Shown here: positions 1 to 8,055 of the stretch, one piece after another
How positions within the stretch are numbered: the first letter of the stretch is position 1
Layout of the letters: each line of letters begins with the position of its first letter
NCBI RefSeq assembly: GCF_028473145.1
Contig: NZ_CP092370.1
Location: 1,054,001-1,118,000, forward strand
Direction of reading: 5' to 3'
From: Flavobacterium sp. CBA20B-1
GTDB taxonomy: Bacteria > Bacteroidota > Bacteroidia > Flavobacteriales > Flavobacteriaceae
DNA length: 64,000 nucleotides
Made by a program: the position numbers and the translations under genes
The notes under the pieces: generated by a model
Seen by the model: only the letters and a program-made list of their open reading frames with translations
The model's database searches: none
What the model was told of the DNA's origin: nothing

Positions 1-558
1 TCCTGTTCCGTGACCACCGCCTGTTCCGCCGCCAGAACCGCCATCGCCATAGTAGTTATTAGAATTTAACGACCCATCTCTTTTTCCTTTGTTTCCTGCA
101 ACGCCATCATTACCATCTCCACCCGATTTGTTCCCGTTTAAACTTGAAGCTGCATTTTTAACAAAGTCAGACACCTCTCGTTTTTTAGGTTGTTCTTTTG
201 TGGGAGTAGTTGTTGTTTTGGTTTTTTCTTTGGTAGTTGTTTTTTTTGTAACGGTAAAATCGCGCACGTCTTTTGTGTTTTCTTGAGCTAAAATTTCTTC
301 TTCAACTTCAGGTTCGCGAGCCGCTGCCGATTTTTTATTAGCATCGTTTACATTTAAAATTTCACTAGTAAAATCAGGTCCCATACCCAATTCGCTATCA
401 CCAAAGTTTATTTCAACTCCGCCACCGCCACCACCAGCTAATTCAGGTATAGCAACAGAATCGGCAAACCGAATGAATAGTAAAATCAACAGTAAAATAC
501 CAGCAACTGCGGTTGTGAATACCATTGATTTTTTTTCCTCTGAGGTAAAATGCATCAT
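1..558 (-). CDS. TonB-like energy-transducer protein, partial (C-terminus off the left edge)
   Basis: The frame is open from an ATG at 558 (a second ATG follows at 555) to the window edge, 186 codons. A charged N-terminus (MMHFTSEEKK) precedes one membrane segment at about residues 12-28 (VFTTAVAGILLLILLFI). A Gly-rich stretch with INFGDSELG follows, then a long Lys/Thr/Glu-rich spacer and more Gly-rich sequence. This inner-membrane anchor plus periplasmic linker is what flavobacterial TonB-like proteins near ExbB/ExbD look like; they pass proton-motive energy to outer-membrane receptors. The C-terminal TonB fold is not in view, so function rests on architecture. No ExbB/ExbD is visible here; they may lie to the left. 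Confidence 0.7.
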   Translation of the reverse strand, partial: MMHFTSEEKKSMVFTTAVAGILLLILLFIRFADSVAIPELAGGGGGGVEINFGDSELGMGPDFTSEILNVNDANKKSAAAREPEVEEEILAQENTKDVRDFTVTKKTTTKEKTKTTTTPTKEQPKKREVSDFVKNAASSLNGNKSGGDGNDGVAGNKGKRDGSLNSNNYYGDGGSGGGTGGGHGTG

Positions 559-628
559 AATTACTTTTAAAAGCTAAAATTTCAGGTAAATATACATTAT
601 ATTGTTTTTATTTTTAAACATTTATGCA

Positions 629-656
629 TAAAAAAAGCAAGTATTGCTACTTGCTT
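629..656 (-). terminator. Rho-independent terminator of the amino-acid dehydrogenase
   Basis: Inverted repeat AAGCAAGTA (635-643) / TACTTGCTT (648-656) with a 4-nt loop. On the minus strand the stem is followed by a run of T (the A-run at 629-636). It lies just past the stop of the gene ending at 682. Confidence 0.75.
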
Positions 657-681
657 CCTTATAAATTATTTTTTTCGTTGC

Positions 682-1908
682 TTATACCAATTGTTTTAAA
701 GCGGTTTCAAAAGCTGCTGCTGATATTCCGGTTGTAGATGGATTCAACGCATGTGCTTTTTCTAAAGCCTTTTTAATGATGTTTGATGTGTCTTCGAAAA
801 CCTTTGTATCGTTCATTTCAACTCTGCTTTCCATGAAATATGCAAAAACGCGTGCCATTCCGCAGTTTGAAATAAAATCTGGAATTAAACTAATTTTTGA
901 ATCAACATATTCCATAATTGGTCCAAAGAAAATTTCTTTATCTGCAAATGGTACGTTGGCTCCGCATGTAATCACTTCTAATCCAGTATTGATCATTGCA
1001 TCAACTTGTTCTTTTGTAATTAAACGCGATGCTGCACAAGGCGCAAATACTTCAGCACCCATACTCCAGATTTTTTCATTAATTTCAGAAAAAGGAATCA
1101 TGTTGTCTGCTATCAAAGTATTTCCGTTTTTGTTTAAGAATAAGGTTTTTATTTCTTCAAACGAATAGCCTTCCGGATTCATAATTCCGCCATCGCGGTC
1201 AATGATACCTACAACTTTTGCACCCATTTGTGCAAAATAGTAAGCAGCTGCTGCACCTACATTTCCAAAACCTTGAACAATTACTCTTTTTCCGGCCACA
1301 TTTCCACCGTAAATATTATAGTAATGATTTACAGCTTCTGCAACACCATAACCAGTAATTAAATCGGCTACTTTTATTTTTTTCGATGCATCTGGAGTGT
1401 AATTTGTATCTACCACTTCCATTAAAACACCATGGCGCAATTGCCCAATTCTATTGATTTTTTCAGCTTCTGTGGGTTTAAAATGCCCGTTAAAAACACC
1501 TTCTTGCGGATGCCACAAACCGCAATCTTCCGTCATTGGGATTACTTCGTGAATTTCATCTACATTCAAATCGCCACCTGTTCCGTAATAATTTTTCAAC
1601 AAAGGAAAAACCGCTTTGTACCAACGTTTTAAAACGCCTTCTTTACGTGGATCTGCAGGATCGAAATTAATACCCGATTTTGCACCACCGATAGCCGGAC
1701 CGGCAACAGTAAATTTTACTTCCATAGTTTTTGCTAAAGACAAAACCTCGTTCATATCTAAACCTTTACGCATGCGTGTACCACCACCGGCAGCACCACC
1801 GCGCAATGAATTAATTACTGTCCATCCTTCTGCTTCGGTTTCGGCATCAGACCAATGAAAAACTACTTCTGGTTTTTTATCTTCGAATTTCTTTAATAAA
1901 TCCTTCAT
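682..1908 (-). CDS. Glu/Leu/Phe/Val dehydrogenase
   Basis: 408 residues, the usual length for the family. It catalyses NAD(P)-linked oxidative deamination of an amino acid (or the reverse amination) in the cytoplasm. The N-terminal substrate domain contains GGAKSGI at 74-80, in which Lys77 is the expected catalytic lysine, and GTGGDLNVDE at 109-118. The Rossmann domain has the dinucleotide motif VQGFGNVGAAAA at about 211-222. Early GGAAGGGTRM is also typical. Glutamate versus leucine specificity cannot be fixed from motifs; the short form recalls the leucine dehydrogenase side of the family. It is transcribed alone, with a promoter at 1936-1967 and a terminator at 629-656. Confidence 0.9.
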   Translation of the reverse strand: MKDLLKKFEDKKPEVVFHWSDAETEAEGWTVINSLRGGAAGGGTRMRKGLDMNEVLSLAKTMEVKFTVAGPAIGGAKSGINFDPADPRKEGVLKRWYKAVFPLLKNYYGTGGDLNVDEIHEVIPMTEDCGLWHPQEGVFNGHFKPTEAEKINRIGQLRHGVLMEVVDTNYTPDASKKIKVADLITGYGVAEAVNHYYNIYGGNVAGKRVIVQGFGNVGAAAAYYFAQMGAKVVGIIDRDGGIMNPEGYSFEEIKTLFLNKNGNTLIADNMIPFSEINEKIWSMGAEVFAPCAASRLITKEQVDAMINTGLEVITCGANVPFADKEIFFGPIMEYVDSKISLIPDFISNCGMARVFAYFMESRVEMNDTKVFEDTSNIIKKALEKAHALNPSTTGISAAAFETALKQLV

Positions 1909-1935
1909 TATATTGATTACTTTTTATTTTCTCTA

Positions 1936-1967
1936 CAAATATAATTCATTACAAATCAATTTAGCAA
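1936..1967 (-). promoter_or_regulatory. Bacteroidota-type promoter of the amino-acid dehydrogenase
   Basis: On the minus strand TATATTTG (1936-1943) matches the -7 consensus TAnnTTTG. TTG (1965-1967) lies 21 nt upstream as the -33 element. The -33 element overlaps the 3' end of anmK. Confidence 0.5.
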
Positions 1968-3049
1968 TTAGTTGGCAATAATTCCTGATTAAAAACCACA
2001 CCTGCACAATGATCATGCGCTGCTCCTGTTACGCTGCTCAGCACATTTGGAACGTTTGTAATGCGCAATACACCCAAAAAGGCAAAAACAATGGCTTCTT
2101 TAAATTCTATCAGTTCTTTAGACCCTAAAACAACGGTTGTATGAGGTGCGTAAATTTTTAATCTATTAATAAGATGTTCGTTAAAAGCACCGCCACCAGT
2201 TACCAATAATTTTGCATTTTCTTTTGTAAGGATTAATGCAATTTGATACGCAATATGTTCTGTTACCGTTGCCAAATGATCTTGTGCGGTTAACTGATAT
2301 TTTTCAATTAAAGGCAGATATATCGCATGCACTTGTTCTATCCCTAACGATTTGGGTCCTTGTTGATTATAAAACGACAAATTGTTCAATTCATTAAACA
2401 AATCGTCATTTATAGTTCCAGATGCTGCAAAATTTCCGCTTTCATCAAACTCTTTCCCTAATTTTTTTGCAAAATGATTCAACAAGGTGTTCACCGGACA
2501 AATATCGAATGCTATGCGTTTTCCCTCTTGTTCAAAAGATATATTTGAAAAGCCACCTAAATTCAAGCAATAATCATATTCCGAGAAAAGCAACCGATCG
2601 CCCATAGGAACCAATGGCGCTCCTTGCCCACCCAATTGCACATCTTGCACCCGAAAATCACAAACAAAAGGCAACGACAATAAATCGGTAATCAAAGGTA
2701 AGTTACCTATTTGTAGCGTGATGCCCTTCTCGGGCTGATGCAAAACCGTGTGACCGTGCGATGAAATAAAATCCAGATCATTCAAATTATTATCCCTAAT
2801 AAAATCGGCTAAAAATCCACCTAAAAAATGCGTATATTCTATATTTAAAAGATGTAAATCTGCTTCAGAAAGATGAAGGGCGTTTTGCAACTTATCTTGC
2901 CAAACCTTTGCATATGCTATGGTTTCGGCAGCTATTAAACGGAAACTCCAATCGGCATTTTGCTTTGTGAATTCCACAACAGCACAGTCAATTCCGTCTA
3001 ACGAAGTACCCGACATTACACCAAGCACCTTAAATTTTTCTGTATTCAT
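1961..3049 (-). CDS. anmK: Anhydro-N-acetylmuramic acid kinase
   Basis: 362 residues. It phosphorylates and hydrolyses 1,6-anhydro-MurNAc to MurNAc-6-phosphate in peptidoglycan recycling. The N-terminal phosphate-binding motif GVMSGTSLDGID (about 10-21) is diagnostic. Also visible are LGGQGAPLVPMGD, the sugar-kinase segment CLNLGGFSNIS, and the C-terminal VTGGGAFN glycine motif of the ASKHA fold. Length matches the family. It is followed by the amino-acid dehydrogenase in the same direction, but that gene has its own promoter, so they are probably separate units. Divergent from the acyl-CoA dehydrogenase at 3142. Confidence 0.93.
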   Translation of the reverse strand: MNTEKFKVLGVMSGTSLDGIDCAVVEFTKQNADWSFRLIAAETIAYAKVWQDKLQNALHLSEADLHLLNIEYTHFLGGFLADFIRDNNLNDLDFISSHGHTVLHQPEKGITLQIGNLPLITDLLSLPFVCDFRVQDVQLGGQGAPLVPMGDRLLFSEYDYCLNLGGFSNISFEQEGKRIAFDICPVNTLLNHFAKKLGKEFDESGNFAASGTINDDLFNELNNLSFYNQQGPKSLGIEQVHAIYLPLIEKYQLTAQDHLATVTEHIAYQIALILTKENAKLLVTGGGAFNEHLINRLKIYAPHTTVVLGSKELIEFKEAIVFAFLGVLRITNVPNVLSSVTGAAHDHCAGVVFNQELLPTNC

Positions 3050-3070
3050 AAATTAAAAATAAATATAATT

Positions 3071-3102
3071 TTTGAAAAATTGGCAATATTCAATTATATT
3101 TG
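3071..3102 (+). promoter_or_regulatory. Bacteroidota-type promoter of the acyl-CoA dehydrogenase
   Basis: TTTG (3071-3074), 20 nt spacer, TATATTTG (3095-3102). This fits the TTTG / TAnnTTTG consensus of the Bacteroidota housekeeping sigma factor with near-ideal spacing. The expected transcript start is near 3109, giving about a 33-nt leader. Confidence 0.6.
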
Positions 3103-3141
3103 ATGCGGAAATTAAATATGTTTATTAAAACAAAAATATAG

Positions 3142-4281
3142 ATGGATTTTAAATTAACTGAAGAGCAATTAATGATTCAACAAGCTGCTCGTGATTTCGC
3201 TCAAACTGAATTATTACCTGGAGTTATTGAACGTGACGAGCACTCAAAATTTCCTGCTGAAGCAGTAAAAAAAATGGGTGAGCTTGGTTTTTTAGGAATG
3301 ATGGTTGATCCAAAATATGGCGGTGCTGGTTTAGACAGTGTTTCGTATGTTTTGGCAATGGAAGAAATTGCTAAAGTTGATGCATCGGCAGCAGTGGTTA
3401 TGTCTGTTAACAACTCGTTGGTTTGTGCAGGTATGGAAAAATACTGTTCTGAAGAGCAAAAACAAAAATATTTGGTGCCATTGGCATCAGGTGAAGTAAT
3501 TGGTGCTTTTTGTTTATCGGAGCCAGAAGCTGGATCTGATGCTACCTCACAAAAAACAACAGCTGTTGACATGGGCGACCATTATTTGCTGAACGGTACA
3601 AAAAACTGGATCACAAACGGCGGAACAGCTTCTACTTATTTGGTGATTGCACACACACATCCTGAAAAAGGACATAAAGGAATCAACGCTTTTATTGTTG
3701 AAAAAGGATGGCCAGGTTTTGAAATTGGTCCAAAAGAAAAGAAAATGGGTATTCGTGGAAGCGACACACATTCTTTAATGTTTACTGATGTGAAAGTTCC
3801 GAAAGAAAACAGAATTGGCGAAGACGGTTTTGGTTTTGCTTTTGCAATGAACGTTTTAAACGGCGGACGTATTGGTATTGCATCGCAAGCTTTAGGTATT
3901 GCGCAAGGTGCTTACGAATTGTCTTTAAAATATGCTAAAGAGCGTAAAGCATTTAAAACCGAAATCATTAACCACCAAGCAATTGCTTTTAAATTGGCAG
4001 ATATGGCGGTAAACATTACAGCAGCACGCATGTTGTGTTTGAAAGCTGCAGCTGAAAAAGACAACGGCGAAGATATTTCTATTTCTGGTGCTATGGCAAA
4101 ATTGTTTGCATCACAAACAGCAATGGATACAACGGTGGAAGCAGTTCAAATTCACGGTGGTAACGGTTATGTAAGTGAATACCATGTAGAACGCATGATG
4201 CGCGATGCAAAAATCACACAGATTTACGAAGGAACTTCAGAAATCCAAAAAATTGTAATTTCAAGAGGAATTGCTAAATAA
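3142..4281 (+). CDS. Short-chain acyl-CoA dehydrogenase
   Basis: 379 residues, the typical length of a butyryl-CoA-dehydrogenase-type enzyme. It introduces an alpha-beta double bond into acyl-CoA with FAD and passes electrons to ETF. Visible signatures: AFCLSEPEAGSDA and YLLNGTKNWITNGG (FAD-binding middle domain), GGRIGIASQALGIAQGAYE, and C-terminal QIYEGTSEIQK, where Glu363 is the expected catalytic base. It is monocistronic between its own promoter and a terminator. Exact chain-length specificity cannot be read from sequence. Confidence 0.92.
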   Translation: MDFKLTEEQLMIQQAARDFAQTELLPGVIERDEHSKFPAEAVKKMGELGFLGMMVDPKYGGAGLDSVSYVLAMEEIAKVDASAAVVMSVNNSLVCAGMEKYCSEEQKQKYLVPLASGEVIGAFCLSEPEAGSDATSQKTTAVDMGDHYLLNGTKNWITNGGTASTYLVIAHTHPEKGHKGINAFIVEKGWPGFEIGPKEKKMGIRGSDTHSLMFTDVKVPKENRIGEDGFGFAFAMNVLNGGRIGIASQALGIAQGAYELSLKYAKERKAFKTEIINHQAIAFKLADMAVNITAARMLCLKAAAEKDNGEDISISGAMAKLFASQTAMDTTVEAVQIHGGNGYVSEYHVERMMRDAKITQIYEGTSEIQKIVISRGIAK

Positions 4282-4300
4282 GCAACCTTAAATATATTGT

Positions 4301-4334
4301 AAAAAAGGCTATCGTTTCGATAGTCTTTTTTATT
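4301..4334 (+). terminator. Rho-independent terminator of the acyl-CoA dehydrogenase
   Basis: Stem GGCTATCG / CGATAGTC around a TTT loop (one G-T pair), flanked by an A-run on the left and TTTTTTATTTTT on the right. Confidence 0.7.
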
Positions 4335-4353
4335 TTTATAAAAAATTTGCCCA

Positions 4354-6816
4354 ATGACCACCGAACAAACCCTAAAAATCAAGCTAACGCTTGGATATAT
4401 TTTGTTGATTTCGATATTTTCTGTCTCGATTCTTTATATTCTTAACGAGGTTAAAAACTTGAACGTTTCTAAAGACGATATTCTTTCAGAGAATACAAAA
4501 GTGATCCAATTAGGAACCATTGTAAGTGATTTATACGCTACGGAAAACACTGGTAGATTGGCATTGCTTTCCTACAGCAAAACAGATGCTGCCAAATACC
4601 ACACGCAATTAGATTCGCTTATACAAAATATTGAAATGTTTAAACAAAACAACGTTCAAGATGAAAGCTTGCATCAAAAGCTAGATACGATTATTGATTT
4701 AATCAACCTTAAAAGTTTAACTTTTGATCAGGTTTTAGATGTGCAGTCGAAATATGCCCAGTTTAATGTATATGAAAATGCACTATCTGAAATTAAACAA
4801 ATTCAAAAGCTAAAAGAAGAACAAACCATTAAAATTGATACCACTGTTGAACGACCTAATTTTTGGTCGCGCTTAAAAAACCGCTTTAAAGACAACGAAA
4901 AAGTGATAAAAGAAGTGCTTGTTGAAGAAAACGACAAACTGGCACAACAGCAAATAGAGCATCAAAGGAAAATAAACGCAGCCACAGAATCGGTACTTGA
5001 CAAGGCAAAAAAAGAAGAAAACAAACTGCTGAAACAGTATTATTTAAAAGAAGAATTGCTCATAAAACGCAACAAAAAACTCACCGAAGAATTGCGCGAA
5101 ATTTTGAACCAGGTAGAAAAAATCATTATTCAAAATTCGTCGATAAATTATGAATCTTCGAAGGAAAAAATAGACGCTGTTAGCAACAACATTGCAAAGA
5201 TTGGAATTGTAATTTCGATAGTGGCCTTGGTTTTTGGATTTATTATATTGATTGATTTGAACAAATCGGCACGCAACAAGCAAAAATTAGAAAAGCTGAA
5301 TGGCGATATGCAAGATTTAATCAAGCAAAAAAGTTTTTTTATGGCCACTATTTCACACGATATGGTGTCGCCCATTAATTCGCTATTGGGATTTTCGGCT
5401 TTATTGCAAAATTCATTAAAAACCCCTAAACAAAAAGAATTTCTTAAAAACATTATTCATTCCACTAAATACATCAAAAAAATGGTGGACGATTTATCGC
5501 TTTTTTCCAATTTGGAATTCAACAAAATAAAGTTAAAGAAAGGGAAATTTAATTTCAATGAATTGCTTCAAAACATTTGTAACAACCTAAAAAACAGTGC
5601 CGAACGCAAAAAAATAGATTTAATTTTTAATATCGATGAGCAATTGAACACGGCTTTCTATTCCGATTCTTTTAGAATACAACAAATTCTCACCAATGTT
5701 ATTTCGAATGCTATAAAATTCACGCATCACGGCAGTGTAACTGTTGATGCCACCTTGGAAAACAATATTGCTAAATTTAAAATTACCGATACTGGAATTG
5801 GTATAAAAACCGAAAACAAAGACGATTTGTTTGTAGAATTTATGCAAGCCCATGACAATTCAGAGAACAATTACGGCGGTTCTGGCTTGGGGTTAAACAT
5901 CACCAAACGCTTGGTAAACTTGCTAAAAGGGGCTATTTCGTTTGAAAGCGAGTATAATAAAGGAACCGTTTTTTATATTGATATTCCTTTGGAATTGTTT
6001 GAAGAAAGTAAAGAAGTGAAAACCGTTAACGAGATTGAATACGACAATGCCAAAAAATTAGAAAATAAAAAGATTTTAGTGATTGATGACGATCCGCTGC
6101 AGTTAAAATTAATCGAAGAGATTTTCAGCAATAAAGTGAAAAAACTCACTACGATTGAAAACGGAAAATTGGCTAAAAAAATATTACAAGAAGAACAATA
6201 TCAGTTGATAATAACCGATATGCAAATGCCTTTTTACAGCGGCATTAAAGTGATTGAAGATATTCGCTCGTTAGAAAATTATAAAGATATTCCTGTGATT
6301 GCGCTTACTGGAAAAATTGATTTTGACGAACATGAATATCAAAAACTGGGTTTTAATTTTTACATGAAAAAACCTTTAAATATCAACACGCTTTATAATG
6401 TGATTTATAAAATGTTGCGTATTAAAAATAAACGTTCACAGACTGTTACCAACAAAAATTCTTCTACGATGACCTTAAAAAACGAGTTGTTTGATTTAAC
6501 GGATTTATTTACGCTGTTAGAAAACGACAAAAACGCTGCCCAACAAATTCTAAATGCCTTTTTTGAAAGTTATAAAACCGATATAGAGAAGATTCAACGT
6601 GCTTTTGAAGCAAGTGATTTAGAAACGGTGAAACTAACTGCTCACAAAATGCTGCCTATGTTTAGGCAATTAAAAATAGCACAAATTGTAAACCGTCTTC
6701 TTCTTTTAGAGCAAAAAACGGAGGAATTATCGATTGATGAAATGGCCAATCAAATTGAAGCGATTCGGACTGAAACGCCTGCTATTTTAAATGAAATTGC
6801 AGCGGTTATTGCTTAA
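4354..6816 (+). CDS. Hybrid sensor histidine kinase with receiver and HPt domains
   Basis: 820 residues, inner membrane. TM1 at about 13-30; an extracytoplasmic, partly coiled-coil sensor region to about 280; TM2 at about 282-300. The HisKA segment FFMATISHDMVSP carries the phospho-acceptor His335. The HATPase domain follows with N box (ISNAIKFTH), G1 DTGIGI and G2 GGSGLGL. A receiver domain (ILVIDDDPLQ) has phospho-acceptor Asp622 in ITDMQMP and the conserved Lys in YMKKPL. The C-terminal HPt domain has His764 in LTAHKML. All relay residues are present, so an internal His-Asp-His phosphorelay is expected. No response regulator with an output domain is adjacent, so the final target and the signal are unknown. 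Confidence 0.92.
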   Translation: MTTEQTLKIKLTLGYILLISIFSVSILYILNEVKNLNVSKDDILSENTKVIQLGTIVSDLYATENTGRLALLSYSKTDAAKYHTQLDSLIQNIEMFKQNNVQDESLHQKLDTIIDLINLKSLTFDQVLDVQSKYAQFNVYENALSEIKQIQKLKEEQTIKIDTTVERPNFWSRLKNRFKDNEKVIKEVLVEENDKLAQQQIEHQRKINAATESVLDKAKKEENKLLKQYYLKEELLIKRNKKLTEELREILNQVEKIIIQNSSINYESSKEKIDAVSNNIAKIGIVISIVALVFGFIILIDLNKSARNKQKLEKLNGDMQDLIKQKSFFMATISHDMVSPINSLLGFSALLQNSLKTPKQKEFLKNIIHSTKYIKKMVDDLSLFSNLEFNKIKLKKGKFNFNELLQNICNNLKNSAERKKIDLIFNIDEQLNTAFYSDSFRIQQILTNVISNAIKFTHHGSVTVDATLENNIAKFKITDTGIGIKTENKDDLFVEFMQAHDNSENNYGGSGLGLNITKRLVNLLKGAISFESEYNKGTVFYIDIPLELFEESKEVKTVNEIEYDNAKKLENKKILVIDDDPLQLKLIEEIFSNKVKKLTTIENGKLAKKILQEEQYQLIITDMQMPFYSGIKVIEDIRSLENYKDIPVIALTGKIDFDEHEYQKLGFNFYMKKPLNINTLYNVIYKMLRIKNKRSQTVTNKNSSTMTLKNELFDLTDLFTLLENDKNAAQQILNAFFESYKTDIEKIQRAFEASDLETVKLTAHKMLPMFRQLKIAQIVNRLLLLEQKTEELSIDEMANQIEAIRTETPAILNEIAAVIA

Positions 6817-6882
6817 TGATGGTGGTTTTAAAAGATTTTTATGTGGTTTAAATTTTAACAGTTTATTGTTCTAAAAATAAGT

Positions 6883-6890
6883 TACATTTG
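6883..6890 (+). promoter_or_regulatory. -7 box ahead of the 37-residue membrane protein
   Basis: TACATTTG matches TAnnTTTG exactly and sits 18 nt upstream of the ATG at 6909. A TTG occurs at 6866-6868, but the 14-nt spacing is shorter than usual. It supports the small gene having its own transcript. Confidence 0.4.
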
Positions 6891-6908
6891 TTCTTTTAAT
6901 TTGAAATT

Positions 6909-7022
6909 ATGCAATACGTATATTTAGCTATGGCGGCGATTGTGCTGGTTTTATTTGGCTACAAAAAACTTACTGCTGCTAAAAAAACAGATGAATATCT
7001 TCCGAAGAACGAGAAGAAATAA
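6909..7022 (+). CDS. 37-residue single-pass membrane microprotein
   Basis: ATG at 6909, TAA at 7020-7022, 37 codons. Residues about 3-17 (YVYLAMAAIVLVLFG) form one membrane segment, followed by a Lys-rich hydrophilic tail ending in PKNEKK. That gives a short N-terminus, one helix and a basic cytoplasmic tail. It is bracketed by its own -7 box and a strong terminator, which argues that it is a real gene. I do not recognise a family. It follows the histidine kinase on the same strand with a 92-nt gap, so a functional link is possible but not shown. Confidence 0.6.
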   Translation: MQYVYLAMAAIVLVLFGYKKLTAAKKTDEYLPKNEKK

Positions 7023-7046
7023 ATATTTTTTAGCAAATATTGGTAT

Positions 7047-7086
7047 AACCTTGAAATGTTTCATCTATTTCAAGGTTTTCTTTTTT
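7047..7086 (+). terminator. Strong Rho-independent terminator after the microprotein
   Basis: Perfect 11-bp stem AACCTTGAAAT (7047-7057) / ATTTCAAGGTT (7067-7077), 9-nt loop, then a T-rich tail. Confidence 0.85.
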
Positions 7087-7121
7087 TCTGAATTGTTTCT
7101 TTGTACTGGGGATTTGCAATA

Positions 7122-7206
7122 GGGATTGAGCGATTGTTGGAGCTCTTTGTTTTTTGCAAAAAAACAAAAGCGACTCGCGAAAGCCCGGCCCTGGAAGGGA
7201 TTGCCC
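7122..7206. repeat. Intergenic palindromic repeat, GGGATTG...GCCCGGCCC type
   Basis: The stretch begins GGGATTGAGCGATTG, contains the self-complementary core TTTGTTTTTT-GC-AAAAAAACAAA (about 7146-7168), and ends GCGAAAGCCCGGCCCTGGAAGGGATTGCCC. It is locally much more GC-rich than its surroundings. I recall similar GGGATTG / GCCCGGCCC sequences scattered between genes in flavobacterial genomes. I see no second copy in this window, so the dispersed-repeat status comes from memory. Confidence 0.45.
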
Positions 7207-7225
7207 TAATTATTATCATAAAAAA

Positions 7226-7250
7226 AATCCATCGGTGTTAAGGATGGATT
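7226..7250 (-). terminator. Rho-independent terminator of the outer-membrane barrel gene
   Basis: Stem AATCCATC (7226-7233) / GATGGATT (7243-7250). On the minus strand it is followed by a T-run (A-run at 7221-7227). It lies 16 nt past the stop at 7266. Confidence 0.75.
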
Positions 7251-7265
7251 TCTGAAGGTTTTTTG

Positions 7266-7883
7266 TTATTGTTTTTTAAAGCGGTATTGTACGCCTAGAC
7301 CAACGTTTAAGTAGCTTCCTGATCCTTGATTTATAGCTGAACCATCAAAACCGTAATCTTGGCTGAATTGGTTTACGAAAGTGGCATCGATAAATACGGC
7401 AAATTGTGAATTGAAGTTGTATTTTGGCATGATTCCGATTTGTGCAACTCCTACCATGTCTTTTCCGCTTCCTTGCTCGCTTTTTCCTGATGTGGCACCA
7501 AAACCGGCGTGTGCGGTTACGTCAAAGGGTTGCATCATTCCGTTTACAGCTGTAAAAATGTTGTAGGTAGCTTCTAAGGTTAATTTACTGTAGCTTACAC
7601 CTAAATTGTCGAAATCTTTGTGCTTAAAGTTGGAGTTTGCAAATGTTCCGCGAACGCCCCACACCTCGTCTATATGGTAAGTTAGACCTGCTTGGATAAA
7701 GTTGAACCCGCTGTAGTCGCTGGTTGTTATTCCTTCGTTTGGACTTAAAGCGTTGTTTAAACCGTACTGGGCTTCGATGCTTAGGTTGTCGAAAACGCTA
7801 ACAGGTGCATTTGACTGTGCATTGACCTGACTTACAGCCAAAAGGCATGTTGCTATTAAAACACTTTTAAATGTCTTTTTCAT
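7266..7883 (-). CDS. Small outer-membrane beta-barrel protein
   Basis: 205 residues. The signal peptide ends near residue 23 (LLAVSQVNAQS). The mature part alternates polar and aromatic residues as in an 8-strand barrel (LSIEAQYGLN, FIQAGLTYHI, LTLEATYNIF, YLNVGLGVQYRFKKQ). The last strand ends in an aromatic-basic tail, as expected for Bam-assembled barrels. Compatible with the OmpA/OmpW-like porin-family barrels; no ligand or pore function can be read. A terminator follows directly, so it is probably monocistronic. Confidence 0.75.
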   Translation of the reverse strand: MKKTFKSVLIATCLLAVSQVNAQSNAPVSVFDNLSIEAQYGLNNALSPNEGITTSDYSGFNFIQAGLTYHIDEVWGVRGTFANSNFKHKDFDNLGVSYSKLTLEATYNIFTAVNGMMQPFDVTAHAGFGATSGKSEQGSGKDMVGVAQIGIMPKYNFNSQFAVFIDATFVNQFSQDYGFDGSAINQGSGSYLNVGLGVQYRFKKQ

Positions 7884-8055
7884 AAAATTTTGTTTTGTTT
7901 TTGTTTTAAAACGTGCAATTTACGGTTTTAGTATAAACAATTATAATTTTTTTGATGGATATTTGTTGTTTTTTTAGCGAATATGTAATTGCGGTTTTTT
8001 AAAACTTCCCAACTTTTGTGATGGTTTATGGTTAATAAAAAAACTATTTAGTGTG

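Noticed and set aside
89..286. Plus-strand open frame of 65 codons
   Set aside because: It is the shadow of the minus-strand TonB-like gene; its sequence is low-complexity and no start signal precedes it.
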